From Loigolactobacillus binensis (lineage in GTDB: Bacteria > Bacillota > Bacilli > Lactobacillales > Lactobacillaceae), in NCBI RefSeq assembly GCF_005405165.1, contig NZ_BJDN01000010.1:1-64000 (forward strand): DNA of 64,000 bases, given 5' to 3'. Made by a program: the position numbers and the translations under genes. Within the stretch, counting starts at the first letter, position 1. Each line of letters starts with the position of its first letter. This document shows positions 45,780-57,179 of the stretch, one piece after another. Under the pieces are notes generated by a model. That model was not told the origin of the DNA and made no database searches. It saw only the letters and a list, made by a program, of their open reading frames with translations.

Positions 45780-48380
45780 TTGAATCCAGAAAAATTAACC
45801 CAAGCAGTTCAGGATGCTTTAGCAGAGGCACAACAAATTGCGGTGACCCGAAAACATCAAGAAATTGATGTTGTGCATTTGTTTAAATTTTTAATCCAGC
45901 CGGGTCAATTAGGTCGTAAGATTTATGAAAAGACTGGTGTTGATCTTGCCCAATTTGAAACGCGGATCGACCAGTTATTAGACGAGATCCCTGCAGTTGA
46001 AGGCAACGTGCAATACGGGCAAAATATGAGCCAGAATTTATATAAGGTTTTACAGGCCGCGGATCAAGTACGGGCCAGTTTTGAGGATGATTTCATTGCT
46101 ACAGAAAGTGTTATCTTGGCGTTAATGACGCTAAAGTATCACCCGTTGACCCAGTTTTTAACGCAGGCTGGGATCACAGCGGCAAAACTACAAGCAACGA
46201 TCACGGAAATGCGTGCCGGTGAACGCGTCACTTCAAAAAATCAAGAAGAACAATATCAGGCTTTAGAAAAATATGGGAGCGATTTAGTTAAGGCCGTCCG
46301 GACCGGCGATCAAGATCCAATCATTGGCCGGGATGAAGAAATTCGCAATGTGATCCGCGTTTTATCGCGTAAAACTAAGAACAATCCGGTTTTGATCGGT
46401 GAGCCTGGCGTGGGCAAAACGGCGATCGTTGAAGGTCTTGCACAACGGATCGTCAATAAAGACGTACCTGATAATTTAAAAGATAAAACAATTTTTAGCT
46501 TAGATATGGGCGCTTTAATTGCGGGTGCAAAGTACCGTGGTGAATTTGAAGAGCGTTTGAAAGGTGTTTTGAAGGCGGTCAAAAAAAGTGATGGTCAGAT
46601 CATTCTTTTTATTGATGAGATTCATAACATTGTTGGTGCAGGTAAAACCGAAGGTAGTATGGATGCAGGTAATTTACTAAAACCGATGTTGGCGCGCGGT
46701 GAACTGCATTTGATTGGAGCTACAACATTAGACGAATACCGACAGTATATGGAAAAAGACAAAGCCCTTGAACGGCGTTTTCAACGAATTTTGATTCAAG
46801 AGCCAACGGTGGCGGATACAATCAGCATTTTACGGGGACTTAAAGAACGTTTTGAAATTTTTCATGGTGTGCGCATTCATGATAACGCCCTAGTTGCGGC
46901 GGCAACCTTATCAGACCGCTACATTACCGATCGTTTTTTACCGGATAAAGCAATTGATCTTGTCGATGAGGCCAGTGCTAATATTAATGTGGAGATGAAT
47001 TCACAACCCACTGAATTAGACCAGGTTACCCGGCGATTAATGCAAATGGAAATCGAAGAGGCGGCCTTAAAGAAAGAAACTGATACGGCTTCAAAAAAAC
47101 GTTTAGCGGACTTACAAGGTGAATTGAGTAATTTGCGTGAAGAGGCCAATAATTTAAAGATGCAGTGGGAAGCAGAAAAAGAAGATATCACGGCGGTCAA
47201 TACTAAAAAGTCGGAACTTGATAAAGCCAAGCGCGCCTTACAAGATGCTCAAGGCCAATATGACTTGGAAACTGCGGCCCGCTTACAACACGGTACGATT
47301 CCGGAATTGGAAAAACAATTGGCTGATTTAGAACAACAAGATCGACCGGAAGATTGGCTTGTCCAAGAGTCAGTTACTGATGAAGAGATTGCGGCGGTGG
47401 TCAGCCGTGAGACTGGCATTCCCGTGGCAAAACTAGTACAAGGAGAACGCCAAAAATTACTGCATTTAGGGGATAGCCTACATCAACGGGTAGTCGGTCA
47501 AAATCAGGCGGTCACTGCCGTCACCGATGCGGTGCTCCGCTCGCGCGCCGGCCTGCAAGATCCCAATCGGCCGTTAGGATCATTTTTATTTTTAGGACCT
47601 ACCGGAGTTGGTAAAACAGAATTGGCTAAAGCTTTGGCGGAAAATTTATTTGATTCTGAGTCCCACATGGTGCGAATTGATATGAGTGAATACATGGAAA
47701 AGGCTTCGGTTTCACGTTTAGTTGGTGCTGCTCCTGGCTATGTTGGGTACGAAGAGGGCGGCCAGTTGACGGAAGCCGTGCGGCGGAATCCTTATTCAAT
47801 CGTCTTACTCGATGAAGTGGAAAAAGCACATTCGGATGTGTTCAATATTTTACTACAAGTATTAGATGATGGTCGGCTAACTGATGGTCAAGGGCGAACC
47901 GTTGATTTTAAAAATACGATCATTATTATGACTTCTAATCTAGGCTCAGAGATCTTGCTGAATGGAGTGGATTCACAAGGCCAATTGACTGCTGCCAGTC
48001 AAACGCAGGTACAACAGTTGATTCAAACTAAGTTTAAACCAGAATTTCTTAACCGGATCGATGATATTATTATGTTTACGCCGTTGAGCCTAAGTGATGT
48101 GCAAACCATCGTCGTTAAGTTATTACAACAGCTTAGTCAGCGGTTAAACGCACAAGAATTAACTTTGACTATTTCTGATAGTGCCAAGAAATGGATCGCT
48201 GATCAAGGCTACGATCCGGCCTTCGGGGCACGGCCGCTGCGGCGTTTTATTACCCGTGAGGTGGAAACTCCGCTGGCCAAGGAAATTATTGCTGGCCGGG
48301 TTGCGCCTCACACAACCATTAATATCAATTTAATCAATGGGCAATTAGTTTTTGAAAATAAAGTTATTGCAGAAAAATAA
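45780..48380 (+). CDS. clpB: disaggregase chaperone ClpB
   Basis: An 866-residue AAA+ hexamer that rescues aggregated protein with DnaK. The N-domain ([17 protein letters not shown]) is followed by NBD1 Walker [16 protein letters not shown], the coiled-coil middle domain (about 400-525) and NBD2 [18 protein letters not shown]. No ClpP-binding loop is apparent. The start is TTG after AGGGAGG. A CtsR operator predicts heat-shock control. Confidence 0.97.
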   Translation: MNPEKLTQAVQDALAEAQQIAVTRKHQEIDVVHLFKFLIQPGQLGRKIYEKTGVDLAQFETRIDQLLDEIPAVEGNVQYGQNMSQNLYKVLQAADQVRASFEDDFIATESVILALMTLKYHPLTQFLTQAGITAAKLQATITEMRAGERVTSKNQEEQYQALEKYGSDLVKAVRTGDQDPIIGRDEEIRNVIRVLSRKTKNNPVLIGEPGVGKTAIVEGLAQRIVNKDVPDNLKDKTIFSLDMGALIAGAKYRGEFEERLKGVLKAVKKSDGQIILFIDEIHNIVGAGKTEGSMDAGNLLKPMLARGELHLIGATTLDEYRQYMEKDKALERRFQRILIQEPTVADTISILRGLKERFEIFHGVRIHDNALVAAATLSDRYITDRFLPDKAIDLVDEASANINVEMNSQPTELDQVTRRLMQMEIEEAALKKETDTASKKRLADLQGELSNLREEANNLKMQWEAEKEDITAVNTKKSELDKAKRALQDAQGQYDLETAARLQHGTIPELEKQLADLEQQDRPEDWLVQESVTDEEIAAVVSRETGIPVAKLVQGERQKLLHLGDSLHQRVVGQNQAVTAVTDAVLRSRAGLQDPNRPLGSFLFLGPTGVGKTELAKALAENLFDSESHMVRIDMSEYMEKASVSRLVGAAPGYVGYEEGGQLTEAVRRNPYSIVLLDEVEKAHSDVFNILLQVLDDGRLTDGQGRTVDFKNTIIIMTSNLGSEILLNGVDSQGQLTAASQTQVQQLIQTKFKPEFLNRIDDIIMFTPLSLSDVQTIVVKLLQQLSQRLNAQELTLTISDSAKKWIADQGYDPAFGARPLRRFITREVETPLAKEIIAGRVAPHTTININLINGQLVFENKVIAEK

Positions 48381-48386
48381 ACAGCA

Positions 48387-48417
48387 AAAAAGACCGGCAA
48401 TGAGCCGGCCTTTTTTA
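48387..48417. terminator. clpB terminator
   Basis: AAAAAAGACCGGC pairs with GCCGGCC plus T's around an AATGA loop, between convergent genes. Confidence 0.85.
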
Positions 48418-48597
48418 TTTACTTGTTGCTGATTTCGTATCCATAATATGTGGTAAAATACAAACGATCAATCCGAAAATTGCCGAGATGATTGCCACAG
48501 TTACTGGACTATAGGTCAATGAAGTCACGGCAGCACCAATATAACCAACTAATTGACCAAGGATCACAGCCCAAAGCACGACGATAATTTCTTTCAT
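48415..48597 (-). CDS. DUF2929 (YjzD-like) small membrane protein
   Basis: A 60-residue protein with two membrane helices: MKEIIVVLWAVILGQLVGYIG and a second segment around SPVTVAIISAIFGLIVCIL. Size, sequence style and position next to clpB and dnaE fit DUF2929. The ATG at 48597 has AGAGGTGG upstream; the longer open frame is not used. Function is unknown. Confidence 0.65.
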   Translation of the reverse strand: MKEIIVVLWAVILGQLVGYIGAAVTSLTYSPVTVAIISAIFGLIVCILPHIMDTKSATSK

Positions 48598-48764
48598 GTC
48601 GCCACCTCTTTCTACCTTGATGATTTTAGCATAATTTACGGCTAAGTTAAAGGATTGAATCAACAATGACTTAGCCGCCGTGCCAATGCTGAAATTAATA
48701 AAAATGATATTCGCTGAGACGCTAATAAAACTTGGGCAAGCAATTAGGGGAACCTGTTGGCGTT

Positions 48765-48773
48765 TGTTATAAT
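48765..48773 (+). promoter_or_regulatory. dnaE extended -10 promoter
   Basis: TG-T-TATAAT with the hexamer at 48768-48773; no clear -35. Confidence 0.5.
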
Positions 48774-48802
48774 TAAAGGGAAGACAGAAAGGACGTGGCG
48801 AG

Positions 48803-51800
48803 TTGACCTTTGTTCAATTACAAGTAAAAAGTGCCTATAGTTTACTTGAAAGTTCGTTGACGATCGCCGAGTTAGTCAAAGGTGCGCAGGAGCGGGGTTA
48901 TACCGCGTTGGCCTTAACTGATTTTCAATCATTATCAGCCAGTATCGACTTCTATAATGCTTGTCAAGCGGCGACAATTAAGCCAATTTTAGGATTGACG
49001 ATTGCCCCCCAAGGATTATTGGCGACTGAGCAAGTGGCTCCGCTATTAGTGTATGCCCTTGATCAGGCCGGTTATCAGGCTTTATTAAAATTATCAACGC
49101 ATTTAATGACAAGTACAACACCAGTGTCGTTAAATGAATTACGGCCATATTTACAGGCTTTGGCGGTGATCACACCGGCGTATGCGGCCGAACTTCCTGA
49201 ATTGTTGGCTGCCAGTGACTTGACCCAAGCACAACAGTACATTCAACAATTGCAAGCTTTACAACCGGCACAACTTTATTTAGGCGTTAGCTTACAGCCA
49301 GAAGGACAACCTTATATTCCGGCGTTAAAGACGGTCAGTCAGCAAAGTAATGTACCGCTGATTGCCTTAGAGGATGTACGTTACCTAGATGCACAGGATG
49401 CTTTTAGCGTTACCGTGTTACAGCACATTAAGGCGGGCACAACACTTGCAGCGGATACGCCTCAAGCAGATGGGACCCATTATTTAATGCCTGCCAGCTC
49501 TGTGGCTGAGCGTTATCGTGCTAACGGCTTAACGGCAGCAGTAACGGCAACAACAACGTTGGCAGCAGGCAGCCAGTTGACCATTAAGTTGCACAATAAT
49601 TTACTACCTAAATTTCCCGTACCAACTGAGCAATCAAGTCACGCTTTTTTGCGGCAGGTGGCCCAGCAAGGATTGCAGCAGCGTTTTACAGCGGGGACGA
49701 TCCCGCCTGCTTATCAACAGCGGTTAGATTATGAATTAGGCGTGATCCAAAAAATGGGCTTTGATGATTACTTTCTAATTATTTGGGATGTGATGCAGTA
49801 CGCCCACCGAGTCAATATTTTAACCGGGCCGGGGCGTGGTTCGGCCGCTGGGGCCTTAGTTGCTTATGCTTTAGCAATCACTGAAGTTGACCCCCTGCAG
49901 TACAATTTGTTATTTGAACGTTTTTTAAATCCAGAACGGCACAATATGCCGGATATTGATCTGGATATTCCGGATAATAAACGGGAACAGTTGTTACAGT
50001 ATGTCCATCAAAAATACGGGCAGCAACATATGGCGCAAATCATCACTTTTGGGACGTTAGCGGCTAAGCAGGCGTTACGGGATGTTGGTCGGGTGTTGGG
50101 TTTGACTCAATTTGAGCTGGCCGATTGGTCCAAAGCAATTCCCAATGTGTTACACATTGATCTAAAAACTGCTTATCAGCAATCACTACGTTTACGTAAT
50201 TTAGTCAGCGATAGCTCGCGGAATCAATTATTATATACAACCGCTTGTAAGTTAGAAGGCTTACCCCGGCATTATTCGACACATGCGGCGGGGATCGTAC
50301 TTAGTGATCAGGATCTAACTGATTATGTACCGTTACAAACTGGCAGCGAAGGGATCCTGCTGACCCAATTTCCGATGGGTAACGTTGAAGCTTTAGGTTT
50401 GTTGAAAATGGACTTTTTAGGTTTGCGTAACTTAAGCATTTTGGCTAACGCGTTGAATTTAATTAAGCAACAAACTGGTAAAGTGTTACCCATCGCGCAA
50501 GTTCCGTTAAACGACACGGCAACGATTGCGTTGTTTCAACAGGGAGATACCGATGGCGTTTTTCAGTTTGAATCAGCGGGAATCAAAAACGTGCTAAGAG
50601 AATTACACCCGACTGGTTTTGAGGATATTGTGGCGGTCAATGCGTTATACCGACCAGGACCAATGGCGAATATTCCCACTTTTATTAAGCGCAAGCATGA
50701 GCAAAAAGAACCTGACTATCCGGATTCACGAGTTGCTGCTATTTTGGCGCCGACTTATGGAGTATTAGTTTATCAGGAACAAGTTATGCAAGTTGCGGCC
50801 GTCATGGGTGGCTTTAGCTTAGGTGAAGCCGATAGTTTACGCCGAGCTATGAGTAAAAAGAAAAAAGCGGTGATCGACGCGAAGCGCAGCGAGTTTGTTA
50901 CCGGGGCACAAAACCGCGGGTACGCGCAAGATGTTGCGACGCAAATGTATGATTACATTGAGCGCTTTGCAGATTATGGCTTTAATCGTTCCCATGCAGT
51001 GGCTTATAGTATGGTGGCTTTTCAATTAGCTTATTTAAAGGCCCATTATCCGGCTGCTTTTTTTGCGGCATTACTAAATTCAGTGATCGGTAATCCCACT
51101 AAAACCAAAAGTTATTTGGCGGAGGCCAAAAAACGGCATTTAACGATTTTACCGCCGGCCATCAATCAAAGTCAGTTGACTTATACTGTCCAACGGACGA
51201 ATAAAATTATTTTTGGGTTGTTATGTATCAAGGGTTTACGCCGCCAATTTGTCGTTGATTTATTAACTGAGCGGCGAAATAATGGTCGCTTTACTTCATT
51301 GGAACAATTTCTACAGCGCCTGGCACAACTCAACGCTAAATGGCTTAGTATGAGTTATTTAGAACCATTGATCTATAGTGACGCTTTTCATGAGTTTAAT
51401 CCCAATCGTGGTGCTTTACTAAAGCGTGTGCCGCAGTTGATCGCCAATACGGCGTTTAGCGGGCAAAGTGAGTTGTTAGCCGAAGAGTTGGCTTTGAAGG
51501 AAGAGGCAGTTCCTGATTTAACCTTAGCAGAAAAGTTAGATCAAGAAGAAACTTATTTAGGCGCCTATCTTTCCGGCCATCCAGTGGAAAAATACGCTAA
51601 TTTACAATGGTTGAAACCGACTGTGAATGTCAGTGAATTGGTGATCGGTAAGCGGCAGGCCGTTTTGCTATTCGTTAAGCGGATCAAGGTGATTCGGACT
51701 AAACGTGGTGAGCAAATGGCTTTTATCACGGCCAATGATCCTACGGCAGAGTTAGATGTGACGGTTTTTCCGCGATTATATCGGCAAATCAGTCAGTGGT

Positions 51801-52147
51801 TGGAAAAAGGTCAGGTTATTTATGTAGCCGGTAAGGCCGATGAGCAGCGGGGAGCACTGCAATTAGTCGCCGAACAAGTTCAGGCAGCCAGTGTGCTGGC
51901 TAAGCAATTGCCGCAAAAAATGCTTTTTCTACGGTTAACGGAAGAATTAACGACTGCTGTTCAAAAATTGTTGCAACAAAATAAGGGGCAAACGCCGGTA
52001 TTGTTATTTTACCCAGCAACTAAGCGTAAATTATTGTTGCATCAAGCTTATTGGATTGATCTGACGAGTGAGGTGGTTGACCGCTTAAAGACCGTTTTAG
52101 GAGCAGACAATGTGGTGGTGAAAGCGCAATCCTTGCCAGCACTGTGA
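48803..52147 (+). CDS. dnaE: DNA polymerase III alpha subunit DnaE
   Basis: A 1114-residue family C polymerase, the DnaE type rather than PolC. The catalytic motif is NMPDIDLDIPDNKREQ, with GPGRGSAAGALVAYAL and YQEQVMQVAAVMGG; an OB-fold lies near the C-terminus (QAVLLFVKRIKVIRTKRGE). The N-terminal PHP domain has lost its metal His residues (FVQLQVKSAYS instead of HxH-type), so it is probably not a nuclease. The start is TTG after AAAGGA. It is expected to extend RNA primers on the lagging strand. Confidence 0.96.
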   Translation: MTFVQLQVKSAYSLLESSLTIAELVKGAQERGYTALALTDFQSLSASIDFYNACQAATIKPILGLTIAPQGLLATEQVAPLLVYALDQAGYQALLKLSTHLMTSTTPVSLNELRPYLQALAVITPAYAAELPELLAASDLTQAQQYIQQLQALQPAQLYLGVSLQPEGQPYIPALKTVSQQSNVPLIALEDVRYLDAQDAFSVTVLQHIKAGTTLAADTPQADGTHYLMPASSVAERYRANGLTAAVTATTTLAAGSQLTIKLHNNLLPKFPVPTEQSSHAFLRQVAQQGLQQRFTAGTIPPAYQQRLDYELGVIQKMGFDDYFLIIWDVMQYAHRVNILTGPGRGSAAGALVAYALAITEVDPLQYNLLFERFLNPERHNMPDIDLDIPDNKREQLLQYVHQKYGQQHMAQIITFGTLAAKQALRDVGRVLGLTQFELADWSKAIPNVLHIDLKTAYQQSLRLRNLVSDSSRNQLLYTTACKLEGLPRHYSTHAAGIVLSDQDLTDYVPLQTGSEGILLTQFPMGNVEALGLLKMDFLGLRNLSILANALNLIKQQTGKVLPIAQVPLNDTATIALFQQGDTDGVFQFESAGIKNVLRELHPTGFEDIVAVNALYRPGPMANIPTFIKRKHEQKEPDYPDSRVAAILAPTYGVLVYQEQVMQVAAVMGGFSLGEADSLRRAMSKKKKAVIDAKRSEFVTGAQNRGYAQDVATQMYDYIERFADYGFNRSHAVAYSMVAFQLAYLKAHYPAAFFAALLNSVIGNPTKTKSYLAEAKKRHLTILPPAINQSQLTYTVQRTNKIIFGLLCIKGLRRQFVVDLLTERRNNGRFTSLEQFLQRLAQLNAKWLSMSYLEPLIYSDAFHEFNPNRGALLKRVPQLIANTAFSGQSELLAEELALKEEAVPDLTLAEKLDQEETYLGAYLSGHPVEKYANLQWLKPTVNVSELVIGKRQAVLLFVKRIKVIRTKRGEQMAFITANDPTAELDVTVFPRLYRQISQWLEKGQVIYVAGKADEQRGALQLVAEQVQAASVLAKQLPQKMLFLRLTEELTTAVQKLLQQNKGQTPVLLFYPATKRKLLLHQAYWIDLTSEVVDRLKTVLGADNVVVKAQSLPAL

Positions 52148-52148
52148 T

Positions 52149-52224
52149 TGAAAACGATTTAAAGTTAATTTGTGATGAAAATTTCAAAGATAAAGCAGAC
52201 ATATTTTCTGAAAAGTGGTATGAT
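52149..52224 (+). promoter_or_regulatory. pfkA-pyk promoter with upstream cre-like site
   Basis: CAGACA (52196-52201), 17 bases, TATGAT (52219-52224) with a TG extension. TGAAAACGATTTAA (52149-52162) matches 12 of 14 cre positions and lies upstream of the -35, where CcpA activates rather than represses in some glycolytic operons. Confidence 0.5.
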
Positions 52225-52281
52225 ATTGTCTGGGTTTGAGTACAAGTGTTTGTGCTTTAACAACTTAATCAAAATGCCTGA

Positions 52282-53250
<969 letters not shown>

Positions 53251-53311
53251 TTCAAGGTAAAAATGACGTTAATGTCTTTTTATAAAAAATTCCAAGGGAG
53301 AGATTCTACCT

Positions 53312-55072
53312 ATGAAGAAAACCAAGATCGTAAGTACACTTGGTCCTGCTAGTTCCGATAAAGCAACAATTAAGAAATTGATCGAAGCTGGTGCTAACGT
53401 ATTCCGTTTCAACTTCTCACATGGTGACCATGCTGAACATGATGATCGGATGCAACAAGCACGTGATGCAGTTAAAGAAACTGGTAAAATGATCGGCTTT
53501 ATGCTGGACACTAAAGGTGCTGAAATCCGCACTACAGTTGAAAAAGAAGGCAAAATTGCGTTCAAAACCGGTGATGTAACACGTATTTCAATGGATGAAT
53601 CTATTGAAGGGACTAAGGATAAGATTGCGGTTACTTATCCAGGTTTATACGATGATGTTCAGGTTGGCGGGCATGTCTTATTTGATGATGGCTTGATCGA
53701 CATGAAGATCACTGAAAAAGACGAAGCTAACAAGGAACTTGTCGTTGAAGTTGAAAACGACGGCTTACTTGGCTCCCGTAAAGGTGTTAACGCACCTGGT
53801 GTTTCAATCAACTTGCCTGGTATTACTGAAAAGGATGCCTCTGATATCCGCTTTGGTTTAGACCATGACATTGACTACATTGCTGCAAGCTTTGTTCGTA
53901 AAGCACAAGATGTTTTAGATATTCGCGAATTATTAGAAGAAAAACATATGGAACACGTCCAAATCTTCCCTAAGATCGAATCCCAAGAAGGCATTGATAA
54001 CATCAGCGAGATCTTAAAGGTTTCTGATGGTTTGATGGTTGCTCGTGGTGATATGGGTGTTGAAATTCCAGTTGAAAATGTTCCAATTATCCAAAAACGT
54101 TTGATCAAGATGTGCAACGTTTTAGGCAAACCCGTTATTACCGCAACACAAATGTTAGATTCAATGCAAGAAAACCCACGGCCTACTCGTGCCGAAGCGA
54201 CTGACGTTGCCAACGCCATCTTTGATGGTACTGACGCAACGATGCTTTCTGGCGAAAGTGCTAATGGTAAGTACCCAGTTGAATCTGTTGCGACAATGGC
54301 TAAAATCGCTGAACGCGCTGAAAAGTCAATGGTCGATGCTGATTCATTTGCTTTGAAGGAATTCAGTAAAACGGATGTCACTGAAGCAATTGGTCAATCC
54401 GTTGCCCACACTGCACGTAACTTAGGTATCCGTACGATTGTTGCTGCGACTGAATCTGGCTTCACTGCCCGGATGATCTCCAAGTATCGGCCTAAGTCAG
54501 ATATCTTGGCCATTACGTTTGACGAACGCACTCGTCGCGGCTTAGCCGTTAACTGGGGTGTTCAACCAATCGTAACCGACAAGCCTGCATCAACTGATGA
54601 CATGTTCAACTTGGCTTCACAAAAAGCCCAAGATTTGGGCTTCGCTAAAGAAGGCGACTTGATCTTGATCACTGCCGGTGTACCAGTTGGCGAACGTGGG
54701 ACAACTAACGTTATGAAGATTCAATTGATCGGCTCAAAATTAGTTGAAGGCCAAGGTGTTGGCGATCAAACCGTTATTGGTAAGACTGTTATCGCGACTT
54801 CAGCTGCTGAAGCTAATCAAAAAGCTGTTGAAGGTGGAATCTTAGTTGTTAAGACAACTGATAAAGATTACTTACCAGCAATTGAAAAATCAAGCGCATT
54901 GATCGTTGAAGCTGGTGGCTTGACTAGCCATGCGGCCGTTGTGGGTATTGCAATGGGTATCCCAGTTGTCGTTGGTGCAACTGACGCAACTTCATTGATT
55001 GCTGACGACGAAGTGATCACCGTTGATTCTCGTCGTGGGATCATCTACCGTGGTGCTTCTAACGCAATGTAA
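53312..55072 (+). CDS. pyk: pyruvate kinase
   Basis: A 586-residue enzyme making ATP and pyruvate from PEP. The N-terminal KKTKIVSTLGPASSD, the signature IFPKIESQEGIDN and MVARGDMGVEIP are present. A C-terminal PEP-utilising-like extra domain (GGLTSHAAVVGIAMGIPVVV) is typical of Bacillales and lactobacilli. The ribosome site is AAGGGAG. Confidence 0.98.
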   Translation: MKKTKIVSTLGPASSDKATIKKLIEAGANVFRFNFSHGDHAEHDDRMQQARDAVKETGKMIGFMLDTKGAEIRTTVEKEGKIAFKTGDVTRISMDESIEGTKDKIAVTYPGLYDDVQVGGHVLFDDGLIDMKITEKDEANKELVVEVENDGLLGSRKGVNAPGVSINLPGITEKDASDIRFGLDHDIDYIAASFVRKAQDVLDIRELLEEKHMEHVQIFPKIESQEGIDNISEILKVSDGLMVARGDMGVEIPVENVPIIQKRLIKMCNVLGKPVITATQMLDSMQENPRPTRAEATDVANAIFDGTDATMLSGESANGKYPVESVATMAKIAERAEKSMVDADSFALKEFSKTDVTEAIGQSVAHTARNLGIRTIVAATESGFTARMISKYRPKSDILAITFDERTRRGLAVNWGVQPIVTDKPASTDDMFNLASQKAQDLGFAKEGDLILITAGVPVGERGTTNVMKIQLIGSKLVEGQGVGDQTVIGKTVIATSAAEANQKAVEGGILVVKTTDKDYLPAIEKSSALIVEAGGLTSHAAVVGIAMGIPVVVGATDATSLIADDEVITVDSRRGIIYRGASNAM

Positions 55073-55083
55073 TTTTTGAATTA

Positions 55084-55117
55084 AAGCCGTCGTGTTTGAC
55101 ACGATGGCTTTTTTTTG
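55084..55117 (+). terminator. pfkA-pyk terminator
   Basis: Arms 55084-55095 and 55099-55110 with a 3-base loop, then seven or more T's. Confidence 0.9.
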
Positions 55118-55126
55118 TGCTATGAT
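55096..55126 (+). promoter_or_regulatory. promoter embedded in the pyk terminator
   Basis: TTGACA (55096-55101) lies in the terminator loop and arm; TG-C-TATGAT (hexamer 55121-55126) starts after the T-run. The 19-base spacer is long, but the extended -10 compensates. Confidence 0.4.
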
Positions 55127-55256
55127 TAATCTGAGAATGGCTAAGTTTGGCAAAATGGTCGCAAAAAATGTATTTAGATTTTACAGCTTTGCAGGCGATT
55201 TTGGCTTGGTAATTAACAGTGATCAGTGATTTTAATTTCAGTATTAGGGAGGACCC

Positions 55257-55721
55257 ATGGAAAGTTGGTTATTTTTAGCGATTATTTTGCTAGTCGCTTT
55301 TTTAGGTAAAAATCAATCGTTGGTGATTGCGGCGGTGGTTGTTTTAGCATTAAAATTGATTCCCCACACACAAAAACTGTTAACCACGATCCAAGCTAAA
55401 GGTATTAATTGGGGCGTCACGGTAATTTCAGTGGCAATTTTGGTCCCGATTGCTACGGGTCAGATCGGGTTTAAGGATCTGTTTAATGCCTTTAAATCGC
55501 CGGTCGGGTTTATCGCTGTGGCCTGTGGTATTTTAGTGGCAATTTTATCCAGTAAAGGGGTCGGTTTACTCGCACAAAGTCCGGAGATCACCGTTGCCTT
55601 AGTCTTTGGAACGATCATGGGTGTAGTTTTGTTTAAAGGTATTGCGGCTGGTCCGGTGATCGCTTCAGGGATGACCTTTGTGATTATTCAAGTAATGCAA
55701 TCTTTATCATTGATCAAATAA
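55257..55721 (+). CDS. DUF441 membrane protein
   Basis: A 154-residue protein with about four to five membrane helices, matching the DUF441/UPF0756 family ([33 protein letters not shown]). Function is unknown. The ATG follows GGGAGG. It is 36 bases before cvfB. Confidence 0.85.
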   Translation: MESWLFLAIILLVAFLGKNQSLVIAAVVVLALKLIPHTQKLLTTIQAKGINWGVTVISVAILVPIATGQIGFKDLFNAFKSPVGFIAVACGILVAILSSKGVGLLAQSPEITVALVFGTIMGVVLFKGIAAGPVIASGMTFVIIQVMQSLSLIK

Positions 55722-55757
55722 ATTGATTAAATTTTATATTTTAAGAATGGAGTTATT

Positions 55758-56636
55758 ATGACAGCAAAACAGGCAATTGGCCAAAAGATTTCGGTGACCA
55801 TCACCGACGAAAATCAAGATTATTATTTTGCACAGCGAGAAGGTTTTACTTACCGGATCGCCAAAAGTGAATTGGAAAAAATTCATAAGGTGACCGACGC
55901 AATCACCGGTTTTGCCTATGAAAATGAAGATCACGACCTACAGCTCACCACTAAGATTCCCCGAGTACAAATTGGGCGCTTCGACTTTGCTCCGGTTGTT
56001 GCCGTGCGTCATGATCTCGGTGTTTTCGTTGATATCGGTCTACCTAATAAAGACGTGGTCGTTTCCTTAGACGAGCTCCCAACTATGAAACAACTTTGGC
56101 CGGCGCGAGGTGATTATTTATTAGTCAGTCTGGAAGTTGACGATAAGGAGCGTTTATGGGGACGGCTTGCTGATGAAGAACGATTCCAGCATATGGCCCA
56201 AAAGGCAGCACCTTCATTAAAAAATGCCAATATTAACGGTACTGTCTATCGTTTAAAAGTGGTTGGCAGCTATGTTTTTACTGCGGAACATTATTTAGGG
56301 TTTATCCATCCTAGTGAACGTGATGCTGAGCCACGCTTAGGCCAACACGTTAAGGCACGCGTCATCGGGGTACGGCCAGATGGGATTTTAAATTTATCTT
56401 TACGGCCCCGCGCCTATGAAGCAATTGGGGATGATGCGCAAATGATCTTAGCAGTTTTACAACATCAACCTGGTCAGAAAATGCCTTATACGGATAAAAG
56501 CAGTCCGGATGCGATCAAACAGTATTTTGGTATTAGTAAGGGTCAATTTAAGCGGGCGTTAGGTCATTTGATGAAGGCTGGCGTGGTCAAGCAGGTTGCT
56601 GGCGAAACAATTTTAGTGGCGCAGATTGAACAGTAA
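55758..56636 (+). CDS. cvfB: S1-domain RNA-binding protein CvfB
   Basis: A 292-residue protein of the CvfB/YitL family: tandem S1-like domains (for example VVAVRHDLGVFVDIGLPNKD and HVKARVIGVRPDGILNLSLR) and a C-terminal winged helix (GISKGQFKRALGHLMKAG). In staphylococci it affects virulence gene expression; here it is probably a post-transcriptional regulator. Confidence 0.9.
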   Translation: MTAKQAIGQKISVTITDENQDYYFAQREGFTYRIAKSELEKIHKVTDAITGFAYENEDHDLQLTTKIPRVQIGRFDFAPVVAVRHDLGVFVDIGLPNKDVVVSLDELPTMKQLWPARGDYLLVSLEVDDKERLWGRLADEERFQHMAQKAAPSLKNANINGTVYRLKVVGSYVFTAEHYLGFIHPSERDAEPRLGQHVKARVIGVRPDGILNLSLRPRAYEAIGDDAQMILAVLQHQPGQKMPYTDKSSPDAIKQYFGISKGQFKRALGHLMKAGVVKQVAGETILVAQIEQ

Positions 56637-56669
56637 ATAATTGATGTGAGTAAAAGTGAGGGGATCTAC

Positions 56670-57155
56670 ATGGTCGATCAGGCATACGTTAAAAAGATTA
56701 AAGCGCAATTGCATCAAGCGGGTTTTAAACTAACACCTCAACGGGAAGCAACGGTCGTTTCCTTATTACAAAATGAGACAGGTCATTTAAGTGCTGAAGA
56801 AGTTTACTTATTAGTTAAAAAATCGACGCCGGATATTGGTTTAGCGACCGTTTATCGGACTTTAGAAATTTTAACTGATTTAAGGATCGTTAATAAGGTT
56901 AGTTTTACCGATGGTTTGATTCGGTATGACCTGCGCCGTGAAGGACCACAACATCACTTTCATCACCATTTGCAATGTGTTCAATGTGGAAAGATCGAAG
57001 AAGTACATGAGGATCTACTACATGATGTTGAACGTTTAGTTGAACAACAGTATCACTTTCAAGTTCAGGATCATAAGCTGACTTTTCAAGGATTATGTGC
57101 TGATTGCCAGCGGCGTAATCGTGAGGCTAAGGCTGCTAAAACAAAGAAGCAATAA
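56670..57155 (+). CDS. Fur-family metalloregulator
   Basis: A 161-residue repressor with an N-terminal winged helix (GFKLTPQREATVVSLL, GLATVYRTLEILTD) and a dimerisation domain with HHFHHHLQCVQCGKIEEV and LCADCQ, giving two CxxC zinc motifs. Whether it is Fur, Zur or PerR cannot be decided from sequence alone. The ATG at 56670 has GAGGGG; the open frame extends 8 codons upstream. Confidence 0.88.
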   Translation: MVDQAYVKKIKAQLHQAGFKLTPQREATVVSLLQNETGHLSAEEVYLLVKKSTPDIGLATVYRTLEILTDLRIVNKVSFTDGLIRYDLRREGPQHHFHHHLQCVQCGKIEEVHEDLLHDVERLVEQQYHFQVQDHKLTFQGLCADCQRRNREAKAAKTKKQ

Positions 57156-57179
57156 GCGAGTTGACGTATATTGGATGTT

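Noticed and set aside
46919..47230. Minus-strand frame in the ClpB coiled coil
   Set aside because: Antisense to an intact gene; low-complexity Ser/Ala translation typical of shadow frames.
53875..54381. 168-codon minus-strand frame inside pyk
   Set aside because: Pyk is intact on the other strand and its strong codon bias produces long antisense frames.
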